64,000 bases of DNA from Paraburkholderia youngii (GTDB taxonomy: Bacteria; Pseudomonadota; Gammaproteobacteria; Burkholderiales; Burkholderiaceae), in the NCBI RefSeq assembly GCF_013366925.1, contig NZ_JAALDK010000001.1:2735089-2799088 (forward strand), written 5' to 3'. The notes under the pieces are model-generated. The model was not told where the DNA came from. It searched no databases and saw only the letters and a program-made list of their open reading frames with translations. Positions 9,034 to 18,333 of this stretch are shown piece by piece. The first letter of the stretch is position 1. Each line of letters starts with the position of its first letter. Made by a program: the position numbers and the translations under genes.

Positions 9034-9590
9034 TACGCGGTCCGGAATCGATGTGACGCTTGGGCTTGTGGCGCGCGACCCGGGCTCGCGGCGTTCGTTG
9101 TCGTCATGAATATGATGTCTCGTGAGCAGGCAGGCATGCGGGCAAAGCGGCCGACGCTGCATTGTTGTTCTGAAGCGGCTCTGCAAAAAAGCCGGAGAAC
9201 GGGCATTCTAGACGGGTTAGTCGCCGATGGGCCTGCGCTTTTTCGTCAATCGGCTGCAATTAGTCGTGCGCATTGCGCGTCAATGCACTAAAACATAACT
9301 TCATGCGCGCGGCCGACGAACACATGTACGTTCGTCAGCGCCGTGCGCGAATCTTGCTACCAAGTTTTGCACGCTGTGGCCGCATCACTCGCGACAACGA
9401 CGGCCACGGCGGCACGAAACCAGCAGCACCCACGAGCCGGGTCGGCGAATGCAACTCCGAGCGTAGTTTTGGAGGCCGCCATGAACCGACGTCCGCGCAT
9501 CTCGCCCACGGCACGCGTCAACCGCGTTTCACCGCGCATGCCACCACCCGGCAGCAATCCCGCTCATCGAATGTGACTACTGGAGCCAGC
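9034..9590. other. Intergenic spacer between rarD and egtD
   Basis: A 557-bp spacer between divergent genes. It must hold both promoters. Short frames inside it are Ala/Arg/Pro-rich and have no ribosome site or family resemblance. I see no hairpin terminator, operator-like palindrome or RNA structure I can support. Confidence 0.5.
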
Positions 9591-10574
9591 ATGACCCAGC
9601 CAGCCCTATCGCTCAGCAACTCGCCTTCCGAACTGCGCCGCGCCTTCGCCGCCGCCGTATACGCCGGCCTCACCCACACGCCGCAAAAAGAGCTGCCGTC
9701 GAAGTATCTGTACGACGAAGTCGGCTCCGCACTTTTTGAAGTGATTACCGTATTGCCCGAATACGGCGTCACGCGCGCCGAAGAACGGCTGCTCACGAAG
9801 CACGCGGCCGACATCGTCGAGCATTTGCCGCATGACGTGACGGTCGCCGAACTCGGCAGCGGCAGCGGCCGCAAAACGCGGCGCATTCTCGAGGCGCTGT
9901 GTAAAAAGCGCCCCACTTCTTACTGCCCGATTGAAATTTCGCGCAGTGCCTTGCAGTTGTGCCGGCGCGAACTCGGCGACATCGAGCGGATTTCGATCGT
10001 CGGCTATGAGCGTGACTATCTGGCTGGTCTCGCCGAGGTGAGCCGGCAGCGCGCGCCCGGCGACCGCTTGCTGGTGCTGTTTCTCGGCAGCACGATCGGC
10101 AACTTCGGCCGGCTCGCGGCCACGCGTTTTCTGCGCGACATCCGCAACATGCTCGCGCCCGGCGACGCGCTGCTGCTCGGCACCGATCTGATCAAACCGA
10201 CCCCCGTGCTGGTCGCCGCGTACGACGACGCGGTCGGCGTGACCGCGTCGTTCAATCTGAACCTGCTCGCGCGCATCAACCGCGAACTCGACGGCGACTT
10301 TCCGCTCGATGAGTTCGAGCACGTCGCGCGCTTCAATCCGGACGCGCGCAGCATCGAGATGCATCTGCGCGCGAAGCGCGATATCACCGCTCACGTGCGC
10401 GCCGCAAAGCTGACGGTGTCGCTGAAGGAAGGGGAGACGATCTGGACCGAAAGCAGCCACAAGTATCGCGCGGACGAATTGCCCGCGATCGCCGATGACG
10501 CCGGCTTCGTGTGCAGCCATCAATGGATCGAGGATGAGTGGGGATTCGCTGAGAGTTTGCTGGTGGCGCGCTAA
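9591..10574 (+). CDS. egtD: L-histidine N(alpha)-methyltransferase EgtD
   Basis: A 327-residue SAM-dependent methyltransferase that makes hercynine (trimethyl-histidine), the first step of ergothioneine synthesis. The family segments SKYLYDEVGSALFEVI, LPEYGVTRAEE, the SAM-binding loop ELGSGSGRKT and FLGSTIGNF are all present. The ATG at 9591 begins the conserved part; a longer frame from 9273 adds 106 low-complexity residues. EgtB, normally encoded beside egtD, is absent here. A strong terminator follows at 10618-10658, so egtD stands alone. Confidence 0.9.
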   Translation: MTQPALSLSNSPSELRRAFAAAVYAGLTHTPQKELPSKYLYDEVGSALFEVITVLPEYGVTRAEERLLTKHAADIVEHLPHDVTVAELGSGSGRKTRRILEALCKKRPTSYCPIEISRSALQLCRRELGDIERISIVGYERDYLAGLAEVSRQRAPGDRLLVLFLGSTIGNFGRLAATRFLRDIRNMLAPGDALLLGTDLIKPTPVLVAAYDDAVGVTASFNLNLLARINRELDGDFPLDEFEHVARFNPDARSIEMHLRAKRDITAHVRAAKLTVSLKEGETIWTESSHKYRADELPAIADDAGFVCSHQWIEDEWGFAESLLVAR

Positions 10575-10617
10575 GCGCTGAGCACGCGGTGAACCGCGGC
10601 CGATCAAGGCATCAACG

Positions 10618-10658
10618 AAAAAGCGGCGCGCCCTCCTCTGGACGGCGCGCCGCTTTTT
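10618..10658 (+). terminator. Bidirectional rho-independent terminator
   Basis: A long GC-rich stem (AAGCGGCGCGCC paired with GGCGCGCCGCTT, 11-base loop) flanked by A and T tracts. It lies between the convergent egtD and acylphosphatase genes and can serve both. Confidence 0.85.
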
Positions 10659-10677
10659 TAACCCGCTTAGCTCGAAC

Positions 10678-10971
10678 TCAATGCTGCTCGAAGCGCTCGT
10701 ACCGCTTGTCGGTTGCGCGCTCCTCGCCGCTCACCTCGGTCACGCGCGCCGCCGGCGGTCCGTGACGCAGCCACGAGAGCATCCGGTCGATCTGATTGGC
10801 CGATCCCTGCAACATCGCTTCGACCGAACCGTCGTCGAGATTCGCGACCCATCCCTTGATGCCAAGGGCGTGCGCCTGGCGCACCGTCGCCAGCCGAAAG
10901 CCAACGCCCTGCACGGTGCCGCGCACCCGCGCGTAATACGTTTCGATCCGCTCATCCAGATCCGGGGCCAT
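10678..10971 (-). CDS. acyP: Acylphosphatase
   Basis: A 97-residue acylphosphatase that hydrolyses acyl phosphates. The signature VRGTVQGVGFR (catalytic Arg) and GWVANLDDGSVEAMLQG (catalytic Asn) are intact. The start at 10971 is fixed by a strong Shine-Dalgarno AAAGGAGGT just upstream; the frame extends 12 residues further but without a ribosome site. Confidence 0.93.
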   Translation of the reverse strand: MAPDLDERIETYYARVRGTVQGVGFRLATVRQAHALGIKGWVANLDDGSVEAMLQGSANQIDRMLSWLRHGPPAARVTEVSGEERATDKRYERFEQH

Positions 10972-11108
10972 GCCGCTACCTCCTTTTAATGCCTGACAGT
11001 CTTTCAAGCCGGCATTCTAGTCGTGTCGCGGCGAGCGTGCTCGACAACACCCATCCCCGCGCGCGACACGTACAATCCGTCGACCGTCACGCAGGAAATG
11101 GAAACACA

Positions 11109-12119
11109 ATGACCGAACAGAATCGCGATCTCGTGCTCGTGACCGGCGCATCCGGCTTCGTCGGCTCGTCGGTGGCCCGCATCGCGCAGAGCAAAGGCTT
11201 TCGTGTGCGCGTGCTGGTGCGCGCGACGAGTCCGCGCAAGAACGTCGAATCGCTCGATGCGGAAATCGTCGTCGGCGACATGCGCGACGAAGCATCGATG
11301 CGCAATGCGCTGCGCGGCGTGCGCTATCTGCTGCACGTGGCCGCCGATTATCGGCTGTGGGCGCCGGACCCCGGCGAGATCGAGCGCGCGAACCTCGAAG
11401 GCACCGAGGCGACGATGCGCGCGGCGTTGAAGGAAGGCGTGGAACGCATCGTGTACACGAGCAGCGTTGCGACGCTGAAGGTGACGAGCTCCGGCCAGTC
11501 CGCCGACGAAACCTCGCCGCTTCGCGCCGACCAGGCGATCGGCGTCTACAAGCGCAGCAAGGTGCTCGCCGAGCGCGCGGTCGAGCGCATGATCGCCGAG
11601 GACGGCCTGCCCGCGGTAATCGTCAATCCGTCGACGCCGATCGGCCCGCGCGACGTGAAGCCGACGCCGACCGGCCGCATCATCCTGGAGGCGGCGCTCG
11701 GCAAGATTCCCGCATTCGTCGATACGGGGCTGAACCTCGTGCACGTCGACGATGTCGCCGCCGGCCATTTCCTCGCGCTCGAACGCGGCAAGATCGGCGA
11801 GCGCTATATTCTCGGCGGCGAAAATCTGCCGCTGCAGCAGATGCTCGCCGACATCGCGGCGTTGACGGGCCGCAAGGCACCCACACTGAGCCTGCCGCGC
11901 TGGCCTTTGTATCCGCTCGCGATGGGCGCGGAAGCGGTCGCCAAGTTCACGAAGCGCGAACCGTTCGTCACCGTCGACGGATTGAAGATGTCGAAGAACA
12001 AGATGTATTTCACGTCGGCGAAGGCGGAACGCGAGCTGGGGTATCGCGCGCGGCCTTATCGCGAGGGTCTCGGCGATGCGCTCGAATGGTTCCGGCAGGC
12101 GGGGTATCTGAAGCGGTAA
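11109..12119 (+). CDS. hpnA: Hopanoid-associated sugar epimerase HpnA
   Basis: A 336-residue extended short-chain dehydrogenase. The NAD(P) loop VTGASGFVGSSVA is at residues 10-22 and the catalytic YKRSK motif is at about 147-151. It matches HpnA, a conserved member of hopanoid clusters thought to act on the sugar moiety of bacteriohopane side chains. The ATG at 11109 is preferred over an upstream in-frame ATG at 10989 that falls in the acyP promoter region. It opens the left half of the hopanoid locus. Confidence 0.88.
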   Translation: MTEQNRDLVLVTGASGFVGSSVARIAQSKGFRVRVLVRATSPRKNVESLDAEIVVGDMRDEASMRNALRGVRYLLHVAADYRLWAPDPGEIERANLEGTEATMRAALKEGVERIVYTSSVATLKVTSSGQSADETSPLRADQAIGVYKRSKVLAERAVERMIAEDGLPAVIVNPSTPIGPRDVKPTPTGRIILEAALGKIPAFVDTGLNLVHVDDVAAGHFLALERGKIGERYILGGENLPLQQMLADIAALTGRKAPTLSLPRWPLYPLAMGAEAVAKFTKREPFVTVDGLKMSKNKMYFTSAKAERELGYRARPYREGLGDALEWFRQAGYLKR

Positions 12120-12231
12120 GCGACACCGGTAAGCGACAGCGGTAAGCAATTTGTTACAAGTCCCGCGCCGGCGACGGGTCCAAGCCCGCGTGCAGCGGGT
12201 AAAATCGCGGGTCCTACCTGAGAAACCTCGC

Positions 12232-12786
12232 ATGAATCTTCACGAACAGCTCGGCGCGCTGGAAATGGGCGTCGATCAGCTCATTCAGGCTGTCGTGGCC
12301 ACGCAGGCCGAGAACACTCCCGAGACAAACGCTGACGCGGCGGCCTCGCCCGCGGCGGCGGAGCATGCCGCGCACGACACACGGGCGCAAGCGGCCGCGG
12401 AACAGCCCGCGAGCCCCGCAGCAAACGCCGCAGCGATCGATAAGCCGGCCGCCCCGCAATTGCAGCCGACGCTCGAAATCAACCGCCCGGCGCGTGACGA
12501 AATCACGATGACGATCGGCAACCAGACCGTCGCGCTGCGCCCCGAGCAGATCAGCCGGTTGATCGAGGAACTGTCGAACGCGCGCGCGTCGATGACGCCG
12601 GAGCAGCCGCAGGGCATCCCGCCGGGCTGGCAATTCGTGTCGACGAAGAATCCGATGATGGCCGTGCAGAAGCAGTCGAGCGGCGACCGTTTGCTCGTGA
12701 TGCGCCACACCGGCCACGGCTGGGTGCCGTTCACGTTCTCGCCGGACGTCGTGATCCAGATGTACATGATGCTGACGAACGCGTGA
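12232..12786 (+). CDS. Hypothetical protein between hpnA and hpnB
   Basis: A 184-residue protein. The N-terminal 20 residues are helical, residues 25-85 are an Ala/Pro-rich linker, and the C-terminal 100 residues form a compact conserved-looking domain (ITMTIGNQTVALRPEQISRLIEELSNARASM, quoted in part; then GIPPGWQFVSTKNPMMAVQ and a Trp-rich end). There is no signal peptide. I do not recognise the family. It lies downstream of hpnA on the same strand and ends at the terminator at 12799-12837; a link with hopanoids is not shown. Confidence 0.75.
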   Translation: MNLHEQLGALEMGVDQLIQAVVATQAENTPETNADAAASPAAAEHAAHDTRAQAAAEQPASPAANAAAIDKPAAPQLQPTLEINRPARDEITMTIGNQTVALRPEQISRLIEELSNARASMTPEQPQGIPPGWQFVSTKNPMMAVQKQSSGDRLLVMRHTGHGWVPFTFSPDVVIQMYMMLTNA

Positions 12787-12798
12787 CGAGAAGCGCGT

Positions 12799-12837
12799 GA
12801 CGTAAAAAAAGCGGCCTGGAGCCGCTTTTTTTACGTC
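12799..12837. terminator. Bidirectional rho-independent terminator
   Basis: A 17-bp perfect inverted repeat (GACGTAAAAAAAGCGGC and its complement) around a CTGGA loop. The A7 and T7 tracts let it stop transcription from both the gene at 12232 and from hpnB. Confidence 0.9.
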
Positions 12838-12878
12838 TGCATTCTGCCGGGAGCATCATTGGCCTGCGCCAAACGAAT

Positions 12879-14051
12879 TCACCGCTCCTGCATCGGCGCC
12901 TGCACGCGCGCCTTCCACTGTCCACCCTTGCCACGCCAGTAACGCACCGCCGACGCGAACGTTGCGCCGACATAGAACAGCGCCACGAGCGGCAGAAACG
13001 GCGCCCACAGCGGCGAGCGCCGGTAGTAGACCAGCATCGGCGCATACGCGCAGCACATCGCCGCCCACGCGATCCAGGCCGGCCAGCCGAGCGGCCCGAG
13101 AATCAACGCCGCGAGCGGCGGCAACAGATAGATGATCGCCATTCCCACCAGCGTGCCCGCGAGCAGCAGCGGCGAATAGCGCAACTGCGTGAACGCGGTA
13201 CGGGCGATCATGTTCCAGATGTCGCGCCAGCTATCGTACGGACGCAGCGACACGCTCTTCGCCGCCACGTCGAGGCGGATCGGATGACGCCCGGTGCCGC
13301 GATGCTTGATGCGCGCGGCGAGACTGCAATCGTCGATCAGTTCGCCACGGATCGACTCGATGCCGCCCGCCTCCTCGAGCGCCGCGCGGCGCACCAGCAT
13401 GCAGCCGCCCGCCGCGGCCGCCGTACGGTTGCGCGGATTGTTGACCCACGCGAACGGATACAGCTTCGCGAAGAAGAACACGAAGGCCGGAATCAGCGCT
13501 TTTTCCCAGAACGAATCGCAGCGCAGCCTGACCATCAGCGAGACGAGGTCGCGCTTTTCGGCATTCGCGCGCGCGACGAGCTGCGTCAACGCCTCGGCGG
13601 GGTGGCCGATGTCGGCATCGGTCAGCAACAGGAAATCGGCCGGCAGATCGAGCGTGCGCGCCGCCTCGATGCCCTGTGACTGCGCCCACACCTTGCCGGA
13701 CCAGCCCGGCGGCAACGGCTTAGCGCTCAGCACGGTGAGGCGCTCCGGACATTGCAGCTGCAGCGCGGCGGCACGCGCGGCGTCGGCGGTGCCGTCGGTG
13801 CTGTGATCGTCGACGACGATCACGTGGAACGCGCCCGGATAGTCCTGCTTGAGCAGCGACGTCACCGCCTCGGCGATCACATCGACTTCATTGCGCGCCG
13901 GTACGACGGCCGCGACGGCCGGCCATGCTTCGCGCGCCGCGATGGTCAGCGGCGCGGCGGGGCGCGCGCGCCAGAAGCCGCCGCGCGCGAACAGCAGCAC
14001 GCACCAGATCAGCAGGGAAACACACGAAAGAATGAACAGGACCGCCGCCAT
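12879..14051 (-). CDS. hpnB: Hopene-associated glycosyltransferase HpnB
   Basis: A 390-residue family 2 glycosyltransferase. It has one N-terminal membrane segment (residues 3-22), a GT-A domain with VVPARNEVDVI and VVDDHSTDGT, a DAD motif (LLLTDADIGHP), an ED-like DDCSLA motif, and C-terminal membrane segments at about 300-365. The family is encoded almost only in hopanoid clusters and is assumed to glycosylate hopanoids or their precursors. Its ATG overlaps the hpnC stop as TAATG, which indicates coupling. Confidence 0.88.
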   Translation of the reverse strand: MAAVLFILSCVSLLIWCVLLFARGGFWRARPAAPLTIAAREAWPAVAAVVPARNEVDVIAEAVTSLLKQDYPGAFHVIVVDDHSTDGTADAARAAALQLQCPERLTVLSAKPLPPGWSGKVWAQSQGIEAARTLDLPADFLLLTDADIGHPAEALTQLVARANAEKRDLVSLMVRLRCDSFWEKALIPAFVFFFAKLYPFAWVNNPRNRTAAAAGGCMLVRRAALEEAGGIESIRGELIDDCSLAARIKHRGTGRHPIRLDVAAKSVSLRPYDSWRDIWNMIARTAFTQLRYSPLLLAGTLVGMAIIYLLPPLAALILGPLGWPAWIAWAAMCCAYAPMLVYYRRSPLWAPFLPLVALFYVGATFASAVRYWRGKGGQWKARVQAPMQER

Positions 14052-14917
14052 TAAGCATTACCCTCGATTGAGCGCGCCGCCATGCCGACGCGCCTGGATA
14101 GTCGCATTGTCAGAGTGCGTGCCGCCACCACGCACCAGTCGAACAGATTGAGCACCGGGCGCTTGCGGAACACATCGTAGCCCGCGCGCTCGATGCGCTC
14201 GAGATACCGCAGTCCGGCATGCACCGCGCCGCTCAGCTCGATGCCGAGCCGCCCCGGCATGCGCAGCGCGAGCGGCGCGCCGCTGATCAGCGTGGCACGC
14301 ACGAACGCGATTTCGTGGGCCATCAGCGCGCGCCACGCGTCATCGACGACCCCCTCGGCAATCTGCGCCTCGGTCACGCCGAAGCGCCGCAGATCGGCTT
14401 GCGGCAGGTACACGTGCTGTCGTTGCCAGTCGGCGGCGACGTCGAGCCAGAAGCTGATCAGTTGCGACCCCGTGCAGATCGCGTCGGCGTCGGCGAGATT
14501 GTCCGGCGTCGCCGCGCCGACCAGATGCAGCAGCAGATGCCCGACCGGATGCGCCGAACGACGGCAATAGTCGACGAGCGCGGCGCGATCCGCATAGCGA
14601 TTCGTATCGATGTCCTGCGCGCAGCCGTCGAGCAGATCGTAGAACGGTTCGAGCGGCAGCTCGTATTGCGCGATCACGCCAGCGAGCTTGCCGAACAGCA
14701 GCGCATGCACGGGCGCGGCGCGCCGTTGCGCGATCGCGTCGAGCCCGGCGCGGAAATCGGCCAGACGGGCGTGCCGCTCGGCGGCGTTCCACTGACCTTC
14801 GGCGGAGATATCGGCCGCGGTGCGCACGACCTGATAGATAATACCGACAGGCGCGCGTAGCGCCTGCGGCAGCAACACGCTCGCGATCGGAAAGTTTTCG
14901 TGTTGATCGACGTCCAT
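14051..14917 (-). CDS. hpnC: Squalene/phytoene synthase family protein HpnC, first Asp motif altered
   Basis: A 288-residue protein of the HpnC family, which converts presqualene diphosphate to hydroxysqualene. It begins MDVDQHENFPIASVLLP, the typical HpnC start, with a GAGG ribosome site 9 bases upstream; the frame is open 33 to 65 residues further. The second aspartate motif is intact (WLDVAADW, then VYLPQADL). The first motif, usually DDIADEG, reads ADISAEG, so two acidic residues that bind magnesium are missing. HpnC function may therefore be changed. It lies directly upstream of hpnB. Confidence 0.82.
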   Translation of the reverse strand: MDVDQHENFPIASVLLPQALRAPVGIIYQVVRTAADISAEGQWNAAERHARLADFRAGLDAIAQRRAAPVHALLFGKLAGVIAQYELPLEPFYDLLDGCAQDIDTNRYADRAALVDYCRRSAHPVGHLLLHLVGAATPDNLADADAICTGSQLISFWLDVAADWQRQHVYLPQADLRRFGVTEAQIAEGVVDDAWRALMAHEIAFVRATLISGAPLALRMPGRLGIELSGAVHAGLRYLERIERAGYDVFRKRPVLNLFDWCVVAARTLTMRLSRRVGMAARSIEGNA

Positions 14918-15294
14918 CCAGCGAGCCTCGAAACCATTCTGTAATACAGCGCGATGTCCGCGCAGCAAGGATCGGTAGTTTAAGGGTTCCGCGGTGACGG
15001 TGCAGTGTGCGGTCATGGCCGGGCGCATAACGGGGCGATCTGGCGCTGGCTCCTTACATCGTTGTAACGCTCCGTAGCCCCGCTCCTGCGCAAGGCCCAG
15101 CGGATGCGGCAAGCGCCCAACACGCGGGCCGCACCAGAAAGCAAAGCGGCCCCGATAGCGTTAGAATGCGCGTTTGGTTTTGCTGTACCGGCCGGTCGCC
15201 GGGGCTCAAGACGTCAACTAATCATGATGAGCGCGGCGATAAAGTCAGCTTCACGACTTCTTCGAAACCCGCGTTAGTCGGAGTTCGCCAACTT

Positions 15295-16239
15295 ATGCGA
15301 GTCATCCTTGCCCAGCCGCGCGGCTTTTGTGCGGGCGTTGTCCGCGCAATCGAAATCGTCGATCGTGCGTTACAGCAACACGGCGCTCCCGTGTATGTCC
15401 GTCATGAGATTGTCCATAACCGTCATGTGGTCGACAATCTGCGCCAGAAGGGCGCGCGTTTCGTCGAGGAGCTCGATGAAGTGCCGCAAGGCGCCGTCGC
15501 GATATTCAGCGCGCATGGGGTTGCGCAAACCGTCGAACGTGATGCCGAAGCGCGCGGCCTCGACGTGCTCGACGCCACCTGCCCGCTCGTGACCAAGGTG
15601 CATGTGCAGGGTCGCCAGTACGTGGCCGCCGGCCGCACGCTGATCCTGATCGGCCACGCCGGCCATCCCGAAGTGGAAGGCACGATCGGCCAGATCCCCG
15701 GCACGGTGCTGCTGGTGCAGAGCGAGGCAGAAGTCGCGAAACTCGAGTTGCCGGTCGATACGCCGCTCGCCTACGTGACGCAAACCACGCTGTCGGTCGA
15801 CGACACGCGCGGCATCATCGACGCGCTGCTGCGCCGCTTTACCGACATCGTCGGTCCCGACACGCGCGACATCTGTTATGCAACGCAGAACCGCCAGGCG
15901 GCGGTGCGCGAACTGAGCAAGGAGGTCGATGTGCTGCTGGTGGTCGGCGCAACCAACAGCTCGAACTCGAACCGGCTGCGCGAAATCGGCAGTGAGAGCG
16001 GCGTGGCGAGCTACCTCGTCGCCGACGGCTCCGAAGTGAAGCCGGAATGGTTCGCCAACGTGCGGACGGTCGGCATCACGGCCGGCGCGTCGGCACCCGA
16101 AGAAATGGTCGAAAACGTAATCGATGCGCTGCGCGCATTGGGACCCGTCGATGTCACGACGATGGCGGGCCGTGAAGAAAAAGTCGAATTCAAGTTGCCA
16201 TCGAAGCTCATGCAACCTCTCGCTGCACGCGAAGTTTAA
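15295..16239 (+). CDS. ispH: 4-hydroxy-3-methylbut-2-enyl diphosphate reductase IspH
   Basis: A 314-residue [4Fe-4S] enzyme, the last step of the MEP pathway, making IPP and DMAPP. The three cluster cysteines are in GFCAGV (about residue 12), ATCPLV (about 96) and ICYATQNRQ (about 193). The family segments [15 protein letters not shown] and AGASAPE are intact. The ATG at 15295 starts the conserved N terminus [15 protein letters not shown]. It is followed after 10 bases by hpnH, so isoprenoid supply and hopanoid extension are co-transcribed. Burkholderia often has a second ispH elsewhere. Confidence 0.95.
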   Translation: MRVILAQPRGFCAGVVRAIEIVDRALQQHGAPVYVRHEIVHNRHVVDNLRQKGARFVEELDEVPQGAVAIFSAHGVAQTVERDAEARGLDVLDATCPLVTKVHVQGRQYVAAGRTLILIGHAGHPEVEGTIGQIPGTVLLVQSEAEVAKLELPVDTPLAYVTQTTLSVDDTRGIIDALLRRFTDIVGPDTRDICYATQNRQAAVRELSKEVDVLLVVGATNSSNSNRLREIGSESGVASYLVADGSEVKPEWFANVRTVGITAGASAPEEMVENVIDALRALGPVDVTTMAGREEKVEFKLPSKLMQPLAAREV

Positions 16240-16249
16240 GGAGGACGCC

Positions 16250-17404
16250 TTGTCTATTCCGCTGCTACAGAAAGTCCGCGTCGGCGCATACATCATGCGC
16301 CAGCATCTCTCCGGCAACAAACGCTATCCGCTCGCCCTGATGCTGGAGCCGCTGTTTCGCTGCAATCTCGCCTGCAATGGCTGCGGCAAGATCGACTATC
16401 CGGATCCGATCCTGAACCAGCGTCTGTCGCTCGAAGAATGCCTTCAGGCAGTCGACGAATGCGGCGCGCCGGTCGTCTCCATCGCCGGTGGCGAGCCGCT
16501 GCTGCACAAGGAAATGCCGCAGATCGTCAAGGGCATCATGGCGCGCAAGAAGTTCGTGTATCTGTGCACGAACGCGCTGCTGATGGAAAAGAAGATGGAC
16601 GACTACGAGCCGAATCCGTACTTCGTGTGGTCGGTTCACCTCGACGGCGACAAGGAAGCGCACGATCACTCGGTGTCGCAGGAAGGGGTGTACGAGAAGG
16701 CCGTCGCCGCGATCCGCGAAGCGAAACGCCGCGGCTTCCGCGTGAACATCAATTGCACGCTGTTCAACGACGCAGAGCCGGAGCGTGTGGCGAAGTTCTT
16801 CGACACGCTGGGCCCGATGGGCGTCGACGGCATCACGGTGTCGCCGGGTTATGCGTATGAGCGCGCGCCCGATCAGCAGCACTTCCTGAATCGCGACAAG
16901 ACCAAGCAGCTGTTCCGCGAGATCTTCAAGCGCGGCAACAACGGCAAGAACTGGTCGTTCAGCCAGTCGGCGATGTTCCTCGATTTCCTCGCGGGCAACC
17001 AGACCTACGAATGCACGCCGTGGGGCAACCCGGCGCGTACCGTGTTCGGCTGGCAAAAGCCGTGCTATCTGGTCGGCGAAGGCTACGTGAAGACCTTCAA
17101 GGAACTGATGGAAACCACGGACTGGGACAAGTACGGCACCGGCAACTACGAGAAGTGCGCCGACTGTATGGTCCACTGCGGCTTCGAAGCGACGGCCGTG
17201 ATGGACACGGTCGCGCATCCGCTGAAGGCGCTGAAGGTCAGCATGCGCGGTCCGAAGACCACGGGCGCGTTCGCGCAGGACATCCCGCTGGATAAGCAGC
17301 GTCCCGCCGAGTACGTGTTCTCGCGTCACGTCGAGATCAAGCTCGAAGAAATCACGCGCGCCGGCAAGGGCAAGAAGGTGGAGACCGCGACGGCCACGCA
17401 CTGA
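16250..17404 (+). CDS. hpnH: Adenosyl-hopene transferase HpnH (radical SAM)
   Basis: A 384-residue radical SAM enzyme that adds a 5-deoxyadenosyl group to diploptene, the first step of C35 hopanoid side-chain synthesis. The CxxxCxxC cluster motif CNLACNGC is at residues 38-45. A C-terminal cysteine group (CADCMVHCGFE) fits the SPASM-like end of the family. The start is a TTG at 16250 behind a strong AAGGAGG; the upstream frame has no family resemblance. HpnG, encoded at 27159, acts on the product. Confidence 0.93.
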   Translation: MSIPLLQKVRVGAYIMRQHLSGNKRYPLALMLEPLFRCNLACNGCGKIDYPDPILNQRLSLEECLQAVDECGAPVVSIAGGEPLLHKEMPQIVKGIMARKKFVYLCTNALLMEKKMDDYEPNPYFVWSVHLDGDKEAHDHSVSQEGVYEKAVAAIREAKRRGFRVNINCTLFNDAEPERVAKFFDTLGPMGVDGITVSPGYAYERAPDQQHFLNRDKTKQLFREIFKRGNNGKNWSFSQSAMFLDFLAGNQTYECTPWGNPARTVFGWQKPCYLVGEGYVKTFKELMETTDWDKYGTGNYEKCADCMVHCGFEATAVMDTVAHPLKALKVSMRGPKTTGAFAQDIPLDKQRPAEYVFSRHVEIKLEEITRAGKGKKVETATATH

Positions 17405-17448
17405 CGCGTTGCACAGGAGGCGCCCGGGCGCCTCCTATCGAGCATGAA

Positions 17449-17484
17449 AAAAGCGCAGTGGCCAATCAAGGCCACCGCGCTTTT
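17449..17484. terminator. Bidirectional rho-independent terminator
   Basis: The stem pairs AAAAGCGC-GTGGCC with GGCCAC-GCGCTTTT around an AATCAA loop, with one mismatch. It lies between the convergent hpnH and hpnM genes. A second perfect hairpin (AGGAGGCGCCC and complement) lies at 17415-17436. Confidence 0.8.
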
Positions 17485-17519
17485 CTTTTACCGGTTAACG
17501 CTTCTGCCGACCGACCCGC

Positions 17520-18122
17520 TTATGCGCCGCGCGCATTATGCTCGGTCAGGAATTTGATCAGCCCGTCGATGCCGCCTTTGGCGATCTGATCGGCGAACTG
17601 CGTCTGATACACCTGGATCAGCCACGCGCCCATCATGTTGATGTCGTAGATCTTCCAGCCCGACGGCCCCTTGGTGAGCCGGTAGTCGATTGCATCGTCG
17701 CCGCCGGTGCTGATCACGTGTGATTGCACGACGATGTCGGTCGCGCCGGCGGGCGCGCTGACCGGCGCAAACTGGAACTTCACTTCCTGGTCGCGCAATT
17801 GCGATAGCGACGCGGCGTAGGTACGCGTCAGCAGCAGCGTAAACTGCTCGTACAGTTGCTTCTGCTGTTCCGGCGTCGCGGTCGCCCACGGCTTGCCGAC
17901 CGCGATACGCGTGGTGCGCTGGAAGTCGGTGGCGGGCAGGAAGTGCGTCTGGACGACCTGGGTGATCTTCGCCATGTCGCCGCCGCGCGCCTGCGGGTCA
18001 GCCTTCATTGCAGTCACCGTGCCCTGGACTGCACTTTTTACCACCGCGTCGGGTGCGCTCTGCGCAAACGCCGCCGTGGATACCACGGCCGCAGCCACAA
18101 AAGCAGTCAGATGTCGTTTCAT
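17520..18122 (-). CDS. hpnM: HpnM, MlaC/Ttg2D-type periplasmic lipid-binding protein
   Basis: A 200-residue protein with a signal peptide (cleavage after AFA, about residue 20) and an MlaC domain (VVQTHFLPATDFQRTTRIAVGKPW, seen in parts; WKIYDINMMGAWLI near the end). HpnM proteins in hopanoid clusters are periplasmic carriers thought to shuttle lipids between membranes. It is divergent from hpnN, with 211 bases between them. A role with HpnN and MlaA in moving hopanoids to the outer membrane is inferred from family and position. Confidence 0.88.
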   Translation of the reverse strand: MKRHLTAFVAAAVVSTAAFAQSAPDAVVKSAVQGTVTAMKADPQARGGDMAKITQVVQTHFLPATDFQRTTRIAVGKPWATATPEQQKQLYEQFTLLLTRTYAASLSQLRDQEVKFQFAPVSAPAGATDIVVQSHVISTGGDDAIDYRLTKGPSGWKIYDINMMGAWLIQVYQTQFADQIAKGGIDGLIKFLTEHNARGA

Positions 18123-18333
18123 ACGCTTGTCATGACTCGAAAGAAGTAGCGCCGGCGGGCCGCAGCCCCCGCGGCTAAAGAGGGTAGACCAGTATAGCGG
18201 GGATTACGTTCCCATCCTGGCGAAGCTGTCGGGAGTCGTACTTGCTACCGAAGTCGGGCTTGCTTGCCCTGGCTCTGTATACTTATGCACCTTCGTCAAA
18301 AACAACATCCGTGATAAGGCCACGTCCGCCTAC

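Noticed and set aside
9343..9576. 77-codon gene upstream of egtD
   Set aside because: Its composition (Ala, Arg, Pro, Met) and the lack of a ribosome site suggest chance.
12151..12231. Longer N terminus for the gene after hpnA
   Set aside because: The added 27 residues are Arg/Val-rich and lie over the hpnA trailer; the ATG at 12232 fits coding composition better.
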